42,913 bases of DNA from Oscillochloris sp. ZM17-4 (GTDB taxonomy: Bacteria > Chloroflexota > Chloroflexia > Chloroflexales > Chloroflexaceae). The translations under genes and the position numbers were made by a program. The stretch covers positions 8,504-51,416 of the forward strand of contig NZ_JAIEWN010000036.1 in the NCBI RefSeq assembly GCF_019599295.1, written 5' to 3'. The notes below the pieces were generated by a model. That model was not told where the DNA came from. It did not search any database and saw only the letters and a list, made by a program, of their open reading frames with translations. Shown here piece after piece: positions 16,068 to 25,083 of this stretch (position 1 is its first letter; the number at the start of each line of letters is the position of its first letter).

Positions 16068-17537
16068 GTGCGCCGCCCGCTCTCGCTGCGCGCCCGGCTA
16101 GCCCTTGGCTACGGCCTCTTCTTCGCCGCCGTGCTCACGCTAATGAGCGTCGGCGTCTACTGGCTCGTGCGCCAGGCCCTGATCACCGAGGCCAGGCAGG
16201 GCGTGGCGGCGGCGGCCGAGCTGATCCAGCAGGACTTCGCTGCCAGCGCCGGGCCGCTGCCCGGCTACTTCAGCGACCCCGAGGCACTCCTGCGCTCGCT
16301 GCCGGCGCGGCTCACCGAGCTGGATACGCCGGCATTCTATGTGCAGGTGAGCGACCGCGACGGCGAGTTCAGCATCGGCTCGGCCAGCCTGCGCGGCCAG
16401 CGGCTCCCGCTCGCGCCGACGGATCAGACGGCGGCCCTGGGCGGCGCCACGACGACCCAGATCTTCACCCTTGGGCGCGGGCGGGTGATCCAGCTCAGCG
16501 CGCCCCTGCTCACCGACGGCGCGGTGGTGGGCGTGCTCCAGGTGGCCCAGTCACTACGCCCGGTCGACCAGACCCTCCAGGTGCTCATGGCCGGGCTCGC
16601 CATCACCGGCCTGATCGCCCTAGTGGCCGCCGTGCGCGGCAGCGTCTGGATCGTCGGCCGCTCGCTCGGCCCGGTGAACGAGATCACCTCGACCGCCCGC
16701 CAGATCTTCCAGGCCGCCGACCTGGCCCGCCGCGTGCCCGCCTCGCCCGCCGACGACGAGATCGGCGCCCTGGCCGACACGATCAACGCGATGCTGGAGC
16801 GGCTGGAGAGCCTCTTCACCGCCCAGCGCCGCTTTGTCGCCGACGTGAGCCACGAGCTGCGCACGCCGCTCACGGCCATGCGCGGGCACCTGGAGCTGCT
16901 CCAGCGCGGGGTGGTGCACGACGACGCCGACCACGCTGAGATGACGGCCGACCTGCTGCGTGAGGTGAACCGCCTGAGCCGCATGGCCAACGACCTGCTG
17001 CTGCTGGCCCAGGCAGAGGTCGGCCTCCAGCTACGCTACGCGCCCCTGGCCCTCGACGAGCTGGTGCTTGAGGTGGTGCGCGAGCTGCGCACCCTCGGCG
17101 AGGGCGTGGCCCTGCGACCGCAGCTCGCCGAGCAGGTGGCGATCAGCGGCGACCGCGACCGCATCAAGCAGGCGCTGATCAACCTGGTGGCAAACGCCAT
17201 CCAGCACAGCCCCGCCGGCGGCACCGTCACGGTCGGGCTCGACCAGAGCGGCGCGGCGGCCCACCTGCGCGTGCGCGACGAGGGGCCGGGCATCGCCCCC
17301 GACGATCTGCCGCACGTCTTCGAGCGCTTTTACCGGGCCGACCGCGCCCGCGCCCAGCGCACAGGCGGCGCCGGGCTCGGCCTCTCGATCGCCCAGTGGG
17401 TCGCCCGCGCCCACGGCGGCGAGGTCGCCGTCGAGAGCGACCCAGGCCAGGGCGCGACCTTCATCATTAGCCTGCCGCTGACTCCGCATCCCAGCGCATC
17501 ACCAGCAGGCGTCGCCCACGGGACACCAGCCGCATAA
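16068..17537 (+). CDS. EnvZ/BaeS-like membrane sensor histidine kinase
   Basis: A 489-residue kinase with a GTG start immediately after the regulator's stop. Transmembrane helices at about 10-33 and 168-190 bracket an extracytoplasmic sensor of about 130 residues. HAMP (about 195-250), HisKA with H262 (VSHELRTPLTAMRGH) and HATPase (N-box LINLVANAIQHS, DEGPGI, GGAGLGLSI) follow. The signal is unknown. Its last 71 bases overlap the 3' end of the convergent GNAT gene, where the C-terminal tail TPHPSASPAG is beyond the kinase domain and probably dispensable. Confidence 0.95.
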   Translation: MRRPLSLRARLALGYGLFFAAVLTLMSVGVYWLVRQALITEARQGVAAAAELIQQDFAASAGPLPGYFSDPEALLRSLPARLTELDTPAFYVQVSDRDGEFSIGSASLRGQRLPLAPTDQTAALGGATTTQIFTLGRGRVIQLSAPLLTDGAVVGVLQVAQSLRPVDQTLQVLMAGLAITGLIALVAAVRGSVWIVGRSLGPVNEITSTARQIFQAADLARRVPASPADDEIGALADTINAMLERLESLFTAQRRFVADVSHELRTPLTAMRGHLELLQRGVVHDDADHAEMTADLLREVNRLSRMANDLLLLAQAEVGLQLRYAPLALDELVLEVVRELRTLGEGVALRPQLAEQVAISGDRDRIKQALINLVANAIQHSPAGGTVTVGLDQSGAAAHLRVRDEGPGIAPDDLPHVFERFYRADRARAQRTGGAGLGLSIAQWVARAHGGEVAVESDPGQGATFIISLPLTPHPSASPAGVAHGTPAA

Positions 17538-17931
17538 GCAGGTTCATCGCCCGGTGGATGCGTCGCAGGTCGGGGGGCATCTCCGCGCGGTCGAGCGCGC
17601 GGAAGCCGAAGCGGGCGTAGTAGCCCTCTAGGCGATCTACGCAGGTGAGGTAGATCGGCGGCGACGCCCCGCGCAGCAGGGTGCCGACAAGCGCCCCGCC
17701 GATCCCCTGCCCCTGCATCTCGGGCGCCACAGCCAGCGAGGCCAGCTCACGGCTGCCATCGCGGTGCGGCTTGATCTGCGCTGTCCCAACGACCCGACCG
17801 TCAACCTCGGCTACCAGAAAGCGCGGCCAGTGGAGGCCGGTCGGGTTGATCTTTGCCGCGCGCACCAGGTCAACAATCGCCGGCTGATCGTCTGCTGTTG
17901 CCGGGCGTACCAATGGCTCTGCTCTGTTCAT
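17467..17931 (-). CDS. GNAT family N-acetyltransferase
   Basis: A 154-residue GNAT protein. Motif A is clear: ASLAVAPEMQGQGIGGALV with the acetyl-CoA pyrophosphate loop QGQGIG. It is followed by YYARFGFRALDRAEMPPDLR. The closest general type is the ArgA/ArgH-tail or YjgM-like group of small acetyltransferases, but the substrate cannot be stated. Its 3' end overlaps the histidine kinase by 71 bases tail-to-tail. It lies downstream of the Calvin operon on the same strand, after a large inverted repeat. Confidence 0.85.
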   Translation of the reverse strand: MNRAEPLVRPATADDQPAIVDLVRAAKINPTGLHWPRFLVAEVDGRVVGTAQIKPHRDGSRELASLAVAPEMQGQGIGGALVGTLLRGASPPIYLTCVDRLEGYYARFGFRALDRAEMPPDLRRIHRAMNLLMRLVSRGRRLLVMRWDAESAAG

Positions 17932-17989
17932 GGGGAGATCGCCGCGCTATACGAGGCCGTAGGCCATCGCATAGCACGGCGATCTTCCC
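17932..17989 (-). terminator. Large inverted repeat after the Calvin operon
   Basis: Arms 17932-17950 and 17971-17989 match at 17 of 19 positions, with a 20-base loop. The structure lies between the prk stop and the GNAT start on the same strand. No T-run follows, so it may act as mRNA 3'-end protection or an attenuator rather than a classical terminator. Confidence 0.6.
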
Positions 17990-18001
17990 AGCTCACACAC
18001 G

Positions 18002-18997
18002 CTACCGCACCGCAATTGGGTTAGTGTCCTGACCCATCCGGCTGAGGGCGGCTACGGGGCGCGCGAAAGGGAGATTTGCCACCCCGCTGTACTGGCGCAG
18101 CAGATGGTAGGTCAGCAGCAGCTGGGTGATCGCCAGCGGGTCGCTGTGCCGGGTCTCGCTGCGGTCAAGGTAATCGCCGAACTGGTCACCGCGCAGCGGG
18201 GCGAGGTCGGGCAGATGCTGCCAGATCGCATCCTCCAGCTTGATGGCATGATCCGTCGAGACGGAGCCGTCGATCTCAAGGATGTCCACCGGGCGCCCGC
18301 CATCGCGGCCGAGCTCCAGCCGCACGCCGGGGCTCTGCGTCTCGTCCTCGCAGAGGTAGGTCAGGTCGGGGTGGGGGATAGTCGGGCGCAGGGTCAGCCG
18401 CGCGTTCAGGGTGGGGCCAGCCTCCTCCATCGGCACCTCGGGCGGGGGGTAGAACTGCACCACGATGTCGGCGTGGTCGCGCTGGGGGCGGATGAAGGCC
18501 GCGGAGTCGGGCTCGCGCACTTCCATCTCAGCCAGCACCTGCTCGGGCTTGTAGCCGCGCTTGGTCACGTCGCGCTTGACCTTCCAGACCTTGCGCAGCT
18601 CCTCGGGCGGGTTGAGGTAGACCTTCACGTCGTAGAACTGGCGCATGATCGCGCTGGAGAAGCCGAGCAGGCCCTCGACGATCACGAACTCCTTGGGCTG
18701 GATGTACTCGGGGCGCACCAGGCTGCCGGTGCTGTGGTCGTAGACTGGCTTGAGGATGGGCTGGCCGTAGTGCAGGCGCTCCAGGTGCAGCTCCATCACA
18801 TCCAGGTAGTTACAGTCCGGGTGCAGGGCGGTGATGCCGATCTCGGCGCGCTCACGCCGATCGTACTTGTGGTAGTCGTCGGTGCAGACGTGGGTCACCC
18901 GATCTGGGCCGAGCAGCTTCACTAGCCCCGAGGTGATCGTGGTCTTCCCCGCAGCGCTGTCGCCCACAATCCCCAGGATAATCGGTCGCTTGCGCAT
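18002..18997 (-). CDS. prk: Phosphoribulokinase
   Basis: A 331-residue P-loop kinase. It starts MRKRPIILGIVGDSAAGKTT (P-loop 12-19), then CTDDYHKYDRRERAEIG and KPVYDHSTG, which match the ribulose-5-phosphate-binding part of phosphoribulokinases. IVEGLLGF gives the Walker-B-like strand. It phosphorylates ribulose-5-phosphate to RuBP for Rubisco. An in-frame GTG at 19036 would add 13 residues but lies inside the hairpin at 19023-19073, so the ATG at 18997 is preferred, although its ribosome-binding site is weak. The gene is last in the rbcL-rbcS-cbbX-prk cluster, about 105 bases after cbbX. Confidence 0.93.
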   Translation of the reverse strand: MRKRPIILGIVGDSAAGKTTITSGLVKLLGPDRVTHVCTDDYHKYDRRERAEIGITALHPDCNYLDVMELHLERLHYGQPILKPVYDHSTGSLVRPEYIQPKEFVIVEGLLGFSSAIMRQFYDVKVYLNPPEELRKVWKVKRDVTKRGYKPEQVLAEMEVREPDSAAFIRPQRDHADIVVQFYPPPEVPMEEAGPTLNARLTLRPTIPHPDLTYLCEDETQSPGVRLELGRDGGRPVDILEIDGSVSTDHAIKLEDAIWQHLPDLAPLRGDQFGDYLDRSETRHSDPLAITQLLLTYHLLRQYSGVANLPFARPVAALSRMGQDTNPIAVR

Positions 18998-19022
18998 AAT
19001 CGTGGTCGCTTTCTGAGTATTT

Positions 19023-19073
19023 GTTCCATTAGCCACAAGGGCCAGCTTCGCTGGCCCTTGTGGCCAATGGAAC
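19023..19073 (-). promoter_or_regulatory. 24-bp hairpin in the cbbX-prk gap
   Basis: Arms 19023-19046 and 19050-19073 match at 23 of 24 positions around a three-base loop. In the transcript it lies between cbbX and prk, with no T-run. It could attenuate transcription into prk or protect the rbcLS-cbbX message from 3' decay, giving less kinase than Rubisco. That role is inferred from position. Confidence 0.7.
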
Positions 19074-19102
19074 GTAGGTTTTTAGGACGACAGCCCTAAG
19101 GG

Positions 19103-20014
19103 CTAGCCTGCCTGGTCGGCAGTCGAGCCGCCGCGGAAGACCCGGCTGGCTCGCACATCCTCGGCGTCGATGCGGGCCAGGTCGCTGGCGACAATGCTGC
19201 CGCCGGCGCGGATGAGCCGGTTGGCCTGGCGCAGCTTGATCCGATCCAGGGCGTTGCGCACGCTGCGGGCGTTCGCGAAGTGCGGCTGCTGCACGCGCAG
19301 ATCCAGGTACTCGCGGAACGCCGCCCGCGAGTCGTCGTCGAAGGCGTACATCTGCTGGCGCACCATCAGGTCGGCGATCTCCACCAGCTCATCCAGGCTG
19401 TAGTCCGGGAAGTGGATGTGGTGGGCGATCCGCGAGTGGAAGCCCGGGTTCGACTGGAAGAAGGTGTCCATGCGCTCCTTGTAGCCGGCCAGGATGACGA
19501 CGAAGTCGTCGCGCTGGTTCTCCATGGCCGTCAGGAGCATCTCGATCGCCTCCTGGCCGTAGTCGCGCTCGTTCTCGGGCCGGTAGAGGTAGTACGCCTC
19601 GTCGATGAAGAGCACCCCGCCGATGGCCTTCTTGAGCATCTCCTTGGTCTTCGGCGCGGTGTGGCCCACATACTGGCCCACCAGGTCGTCCCGCGAGGCC
19701 ACCACCAGGTGGCCCTTGCGCACATAGCCGAGCGAGTGCAGGATCTTGGCCATGCGCATGGCCACGGTGGTCTTGCCAGTGCCAGGGCGGCCGGTGAAGC
19801 TCATGTGCAGCGTCGGCCGGTCGGTGAGCATCTGGTGCTGCTCGCGCAGACGGGCCACCAGCAGCATGGCCGCGATCTCGCGGATGCGTGTCTTCACCGG
19901 CACCAGCCCGATCAGCTCCTCGTTGAGTTGATCGAGCAGGGACTGGATCTCCGAGCTCTGCCAGACCTGGTCCAGGTCAATCTGCGCGCTCGGGGTCTCT
20001 AGGGTATCTGCCAT
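19103..20014 (-). CDS. cbbX: Red-type Rubisco activase CbbX
   Basis: A 303-residue AAA+ protein: Walker A GRPGTGKT (75-82), the YVGHTAPKT segment expected near the pore loop, Walker B VLFIDEA (134-140), then sensor regions and a helical C-terminus. CbbX removes inhibitory sugar phosphates from red-type form I Rubisco by pulling the large-subunit C-terminus, and is itself activated by RuBP. It sits six bases after rbcS, with no obvious ribosome-binding site of its own, so coupled translation is likely. Its presence supports the red-type assignment of the large and small subunits. Confidence 0.95.
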   Translation of the reverse strand: MADTLETPSAQIDLDQVWQSSEIQSLLDQLNEELIGLVPVKTRIREIAAMLLVARLREQHQMLTDRPTLHMSFTGRPGTGKTTVAMRMAKILHSLGYVRKGHLVVASRDDLVGQYVGHTAPKTKEMLKKAIGGVLFIDEAYYLYRPENERDYGQEAIEMLLTAMENQRDDFVVILAGYKERMDTFFQSNPGFHSRIAHHIHFPDYSLDELVEIADLMVRQQMYAFDDDSRAAFREYLDLRVQQPHFANARSVRNALDRIKLRQANRLIRAGGSIVASDLARIDAEDVRASRVFRGGSTADQAG

Positions 20015-20020
20015 AGTTGG

Positions 20021-20440
20021 TTATTCGTAGCGCCGGCCGCTCGGCTTATCGGCGGCGTAGGAGCGGATGGTGTAGCGGATCTGGCGGTCGCCCGTCTCCT
20101 GGCGCTCCAGGTGGAAGCCGGGCTCGTCGGCGGGGCGCTGGACGATAAACTGGAGCGCGGTGGTGGCCCGACCAAGCGAGCGGTCGTAGCCCGAGATGCG
20201 GACGTAGTAGTTGGGGAAGGTGGCCTTGCACTCGGCCAGGGTCTGCATGATCGCCACCGGATCCTTGATGTCGAACATCGGCAGGCCGTACATGTCCCAG
20301 TAGCTGTTCCGCGGGTGCGGGTCGTCGGTGTACTCGATGGCGATCGGCCAGTCGTTATCCAGGCAGTACTGGATCTGGGCCTTGATCTGGTCGTCGTCGA
20401 AGTCGGGCAGGTAGGAGAAGGTCCCCTGAGTGATTCGCAT
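20021..20440 (-). CDS. rbcS: Rubisco small subunit (red-type form I)
   Basis: A 139-residue protein starting [19 protein letters not shown], the usual opening of red-type small subunits, with [13 protein letters not shown] and the C-terminal extension (about 105-139) that forms the extra beta-hairpin in this class. AGGAA stands five bases before the ATG at 20440; a longer start at 20476 would be inside the heptamer repeat and is rejected. It assembles with RbcL as L8S8. It follows rbcL, separated only by the inverted heptamer array. Confidence 0.95.
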   Translation of the reverse strand: MRITQGTFSYLPDFDDDQIKAQIQYCLDNDWPIAIEYTDDPHPRNSYWDMYGLPMFDIKDPVAIMQTLAECKATFPNYYVRISGYDRSLGRATTALQFIVQRPADEPGFHLERQETGDRQIRYTIRSYAADKPSGRRYE

Positions 20441-20455
20441 GTCGCTTCCTTTCAG

Positions 20456-20518
20456 AAGGCAAAAGGCAAAAGGCAAAAGGTAAAGACCTCAGCGCCCTTT
20501 TACCTTTTACCTTTTACC
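20456..20518. repeat. Inverted heptamer array between rbcL and rbcS
   Basis: On the plus strand, units of AAAAGGC (20456-20484) face units of TTTTACC (20495-20518). In the transcript (minus strand) the arms pair over about three units, with G-U wobbles where C and T differ, around a loop of about 10 bases. The array begins within a few bases of the rbcL stop and ends shortly before the rbcS ribosome-binding site. A hairpin here could stabilise the rbcL part of the message. Confidence 0.9.
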
Positions 20519-20522
20519 GTGA

Positions 20523-22019
<1,497 letters not shown>

Positions 22020-22023
22020 CTAT

Positions 22024-22067
22024 AGTATATGGTACACAGTTTCTGTTGTGATGGAAATCACCAACAG
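22024..22067 (-). promoter_or_regulatory. rbcL promoter with CRP/FNR-like palindrome
   Basis: On the minus strand a TATACT -10 box lies at 22029-22024. No good -35 is present at the usual spacing. Instead an extended inverted repeat spans 22043-22067, with core TGTGA-N6-TCACC (22047-22062), one base off the CRP/FNR-family consensus. Its centre lies roughly 30 bases upstream of the -10, near the -41 position of class II activators. A cAMP/redox-type activator of the Calvin operon is inferred; the site also lies in the divergent region of the acetyltransferase gene. Confidence 0.65.
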
Positions 22068-22120
22068 GGGGGTATTTCCTCACCCCCCGGAGTTGGAGGT
22101 CAAAGCAAGGAGATCATACC

Positions 22121-22666
22121 ATGCATATTGTCGACCTACACAATGCAGGCGCGCGCGCGATCGATCGGGCCGCCGAGGCCCTGGTGGAGGGATTCGCCGC
22201 GCACTGGCCCACGGCCTGGCCGGACATCGAGTCGGCGCGGGCCGAGGTGGCCGAGGCCCTGGAGGGCGGCAAGGTCTGCCGGGCCGCCGTAGACGACCAC
22301 AACGTGTTGCTGGGCTGGGTGGGCGGGATGCCGAGCTACGCCATGGTCTGGGAGCTGCACCCGCTGGTGGTGCGCCCGCAGAGCCAGGGGCGGGGCGTGG
22401 GGCGGGCGCTGGTGGAGGATCTCGTCGTAGCGGTGCGGGCGCGCGGCGGGCTGACGCTCACCCTCGGCAGCGACGACGAGGACGACATGACCAGCCTGAG
22501 CGGGGTGGACCTCTACCCCGACCCGTGGCCGCACATCGCGTCGATCCGCAACCTGCGCCGCCACCCCTACGCGTTCTACCAGCGCTGCGGCTTCGTGATC
22601 ACCGGCGTGGTGCCCGACGCCAACGGCCCCGGCAGGCCCGACATCCTGATGGCGCGGCGGGTGTAG
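22121..22666 (+). CDS. AAC(6')-Ii-like GNAT acetyltransferase
   Basis: A 181-residue GNAT protein closely resembling the chromosomal aminoglycoside 6'-N-acetyltransferase AAC(6')-Ii of enterococci over most of its length. Shared blocks include WELHPLVV, QGRGVGRALVEDL (acetyl-CoA loop), RGGLTLTLGSDDEDD, LSGVDLYPDPWPHIASIRNL, HPYAFYQRCGFVITGV and DANGPGRPDILMA. The assignment is from remembered family motifs. In soil and water bacteria such chromosomal enzymes may have another natural substrate, so resistance should not be assumed. An AAGGAG ribosome-binding site lies eight bases upstream. It is divergent from rbcL and may share its regulatory region. Confidence 0.85.
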   Translation: MHIVDLHNAGARAIDRAAEALVEGFAAHWPTAWPDIESARAEVAEALEGGKVCRAAVDDHNVLLGWVGGMPSYAMVWELHPLVVRPQSQGRGVGRALVEDLVVAVRARGGLTLTLGSDDEDDMTSLSGVDLYPDPWPHIASIRNLRRHPYAFYQRCGFVITGVVPDANGPGRPDILMARRV

Positions 22667-22880
22667 GGTTTAGGGGCGGACAGAACATATGAGCAATGGG
22701 CGATTCATGGCATTGGAGCGGGCTATTGGCCCTCACCCCCCCAACCCCCTCTCCCAGCAGGGGAGAGGGGGAGCCGGACAGCATTCCAATGCAGAATCCT
22801 GCCGCCTGCCGCCTGCCGCCTGTCCGTCCCTAAAGGGTGTAGGGGGCGGGGAGGCCAGGCCACACACCAGCATCGCCGGT
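22667..22880. repeat. Hairpin element and heptamer repeat between acetyltransferase and kinase genes
   Basis: CCCCCTCTCCC (22745-22755) pairs with GGGAGAGGGGG after AGCAG. An imperfect outer inverted repeat (GCATTGGA near 22710 and TCCAATGC near 22785) frames it, so the whole looks like a small MITE-like or palindromic element. GCCGCCT follows in three tandem copies (22801-22821). I see no gene. Confidence 0.6.
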
Positions 22881-22907
22881 TTGTAAGCCGCAGCCCTTTG
22901 GTATAAT
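22881..22907 (+). promoter_or_regulatory. Promoter giving a predicted leaderless kinase message
   Basis: TTGTAA (22881-22886) and a perfect TATAAT (22902-22907) are 15 bases apart. The kinase ATG is at 22914, where transcription is expected to start. No ribosome-binding site can fit, so the mRNA is probably leaderless. Confidence 0.7.
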
Positions 22908-22913
22908 GGGCGC

Positions 22914-24209
22914 ATGACAGCCCCCACCCATACACAGACACCCGACCCCGCCCCAGACAGCGAGGTGGAGGCCCTGCGCCGCCGCGTGGAGGGCCTGGAG
23001 CGGGTCAACAGCATGCTGAAGACCGAGCACATCCAGCTTGAGCGGATCAGCCGGGTCTTCCACGTCACCCACGCCCTCGCCGTGGCCATGCAGTCGGCCA
23101 GCGACATCTCCGAGGTCCACGAGCGCGTGCTGACCCTGATCACCGCCGAGCTGGGCTACGAGCGCGCGGTGCTGGCCGTGGTCGAGACGCACGACATGGT
23201 GCTGACCGGGTGGCTGTGCAGCACCAGCGGGCCGGGGGGCCACGTTCAGCGCATGCCCCACACCGCCCGCCTGCCCCTCGACGATGAGAGCTGGCCGCTG
23301 GTGGCGTCGCTGCGCAGCGGCACGCCCCTGCTGGTGGCCGACGGCAGGTCGCCCACCGGCGATGTGCAGGCGAACGCGCTGCTCGGCCTGTGCGGCTACG
23401 TCGTGCTGCCGATGGTGCTGCTCGGCCAGCCCCTCGGCGTCCTGATCGTGGACAACCCGCTGGGCGGGCGGGCGCTCACCGCCGCCGACCGCGACCTGCT
23501 CCAGCACGTGGCCAACCACACCGCCGTGATGATCGGCGGCATCCAGACGGTGGTCAGCCGGGCGCAGCGCCTCGCGATCGAGGAGGAGCGCGCGCGGATC
23601 GCCCTGGAGATCCACGACGCGATCTCGCAGCAGCTCTACGGGATCACCTACACGATCGGCGCGTGCGCCCGCCAGCTCCCCGCCAACCCCGAGTCCGTGC
23701 GCGAGCAGCTGCTCTACCTGCTGCCCCAGGCCCAGCACGCCGCCCAGGGGCTGCGCCGCGCGATCTTCGACCTCTGGCCCGACGACCTCGACGCCGCGCG
23801 CTTCAAGGAGGAGCTGTCCGCCTACCTAGAGGAGATCGCCGCGCCGCCCCGGCCGCTGCTCTTCCTCCAGGTCGACGCCGTCTTCGACATGCTGCCCGCC
23901 CTGACGCGCCGGCAGCTCTACCGCATCGCCCAGGAGGCATTGAACAACGCGGCCAAGCACGCCGCCGCCCGCCAGGCCAAGCTCACCCTGCTGAGCCAGG
24001 GCGCCGAGGTGGTGATGCGCATCGCCGACAACGGCCGGGGCTTCGACCTGGCCGGCATCCTGCACGGGAGCAACGCCCGGGGGCACTACGGGTTCACCAG
24101 CATGCGCGAGCGCGCCGAGACGATCGGCGGCCAGCTGCGCATCGACAGCGCGCCCGACGAGGGCACCACGCTCACCGTGATGATCCCCTTCCGCATCCGC
24201 GATGCCTGA
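22914..24209 (+). CDS. GAF-containing NarL-type sensor histidine kinase
   Basis: A 431-residue cytoplasmic kinase: N-terminal coiled coil (about 15-45), GAF domain (about 60-215), HisKA_3 dimerisation domain with H234 (ARIALEIHDAISQQLYG) and a HATPase domain (QEALNNAAKHA, DNGRGFD, GHYGFTSMRERA). There are no transmembrane segments, so it senses an internal or diffusible signal through GAF. The LuxR-type response regulator follows 59 bases later and is its likely partner. Translation is expected to begin at the 5' end of the message. Confidence 0.94.
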   Translation: MTAPTHTQTPDPAPDSEVEALRRRVEGLERVNSMLKTEHIQLERISRVFHVTHALAVAMQSASDISEVHERVLTLITAELGYERAVLAVVETHDMVLTGWLCSTSGPGGHVQRMPHTARLPLDDESWPLVASLRSGTPLLVADGRSPTGDVQANALLGLCGYVVLPMVLLGQPLGVLIVDNPLGGRALTAADRDLLQHVANHTAVMIGGIQTVVSRAQRLAIEEERARIALEIHDAISQQLYGITYTIGACARQLPANPESVREQLLYLLPQAQHAAQGLRRAIFDLWPDDLDAARFKEELSAYLEEIAAPPRPLLFLQVDAVFDMLPALTRRQLYRIAQEALNNAAKHAAARQAKLTLLSQGAEVVMRIADNGRGFDLAGILHGSNARGHYGFTSMRERAETIGGQLRIDSAPDEGTTLTVMIPFRIRDA

Positions 24210-24268
24210 CCGATCACGCCTGAGCCGCCACAGCGCAGACGGCAGGCACCTTGCCCGGAGGTGAATCC

Positions 24269-24916
24269 ATGATCCGCGTCTTTATCGTAGATGACCACGC
24301 CGTCGTACGCCACGGGATCATGAGCATGCTCAAGATCGAGGGCGACATTGAGGTTGTGGGCGAGGCCGACAGCGGCATGGCCGCCATCGAGAAGGTTCGC
24401 GCCCTCGGCCCCGGCGTCGTCCTGCTCGACCTGAAGATGCCGGGGATGGGCGGATCCCTCACCTGCCGCGCGATCAAGGAGGTCTCCCCGAGGACGCGGG
24501 TGCTCATCCTCACCGGGGTTGGCGCCGAGCAGGAGGTGATGACGGCCCTTGAGCACGGTGCCGACGGCTACATGCTCAAGGACGCCCCCGCCGAGGAGCT
24601 GCTCCACGCGATCAGGGTGCTCGCCGACGGCCACGCCTACCTGCAGCCCAGCATCACCCGCCGCGTCCTACGGCGGCTGTCGGCCGGGGCATCGCCCCAG
24701 CAGCCCCTGCTGCCGCCCCAGCTCACCCCTCGCGAGCTCGATGTGCTGCGCCTGATGGCCACCAGCCGCTCGAACAAGGAGATGGCCGAGGCGCTCACCG
24801 TCACCGAGGAGACGGTGCGCTCGCACATCAAGAGCATCCTGGGCAAGCTGCGCCAGCCGAACCGCATGCAGGCGGTGCTATTCGCCCTGCGCCTGGGCAT
24901 CATCGAGCTGGAGTAG
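24269..24916 (+). CDS. NarL/FixJ-family response regulator
   Basis: A 215-residue regulator: receiver domain with IVDDHAVVRHGI, acceptor D54 (VLLDLKMPG) and K in MLKD; then a LuxR-type helix-turn-helix (LTPRELDVLRLMATSRSNKEMAEALTV). GGAGGTG precedes the ATG at 24269. It should be phosphorylated by the GAF kinase just upstream and bind DNA as a dimer. The regulon is unknown. Confidence 0.95.
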   Translation: MIRVFIVDDHAVVRHGIMSMLKIEGDIEVVGEADSGMAAIEKVRALGPGVVLLDLKMPGMGGSLTCRAIKEVSPRTRVLILTGVGAEQEVMTALEHGADGYMLKDAPAEELLHAIRVLADGHAYLQPSITRRVLRRLSAGASPQQPLLPPQLTPRELDVLRLMATSRSNKEMAEALTVTEETVRSHIKSILGKLRQPNRMQAVLFALRLGIIELE

Positions 24917-24952
24917 GGACGGTAGCCCGCTACGTCCCTCCGCGCTGCGCAC

Positions 24953-25044
24953 GGAGAGGGTGTGGGAGAGCGAAGCTCTTTATTCGCGCTAACAAAAACT
25001 GGTTCTGCTGCGGCGCGGCTACGCCGCGCCGCAGCAGAACCAGT
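24953..25044. repeat. Compound hairpin element, copy 1
   Basis: A small hairpin (AGAGC-GAA-GCTCT region near 24967) is followed by a 22-bp perfect hairpin (24998-25019 with 25023-25044, TAC loop). The core centred on GGCGCGGC-TAC-GCCGCGCC is identical to the element at 35379-35425, while the outer nine base pairs differ. It lies between convergent genes and may terminate both. Confidence 0.8.
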
Positions 25045-25083
25045 GCGGCATGTGGCGCTGATTTTTAGGGCGGCAGCCCTTCC

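Noticed and set aside
18104-18925. A 273-codon plus-strand frame opposite prk
   Set aside because: Antisense shadow; the Prk motifs on the minus strand are unambiguous.
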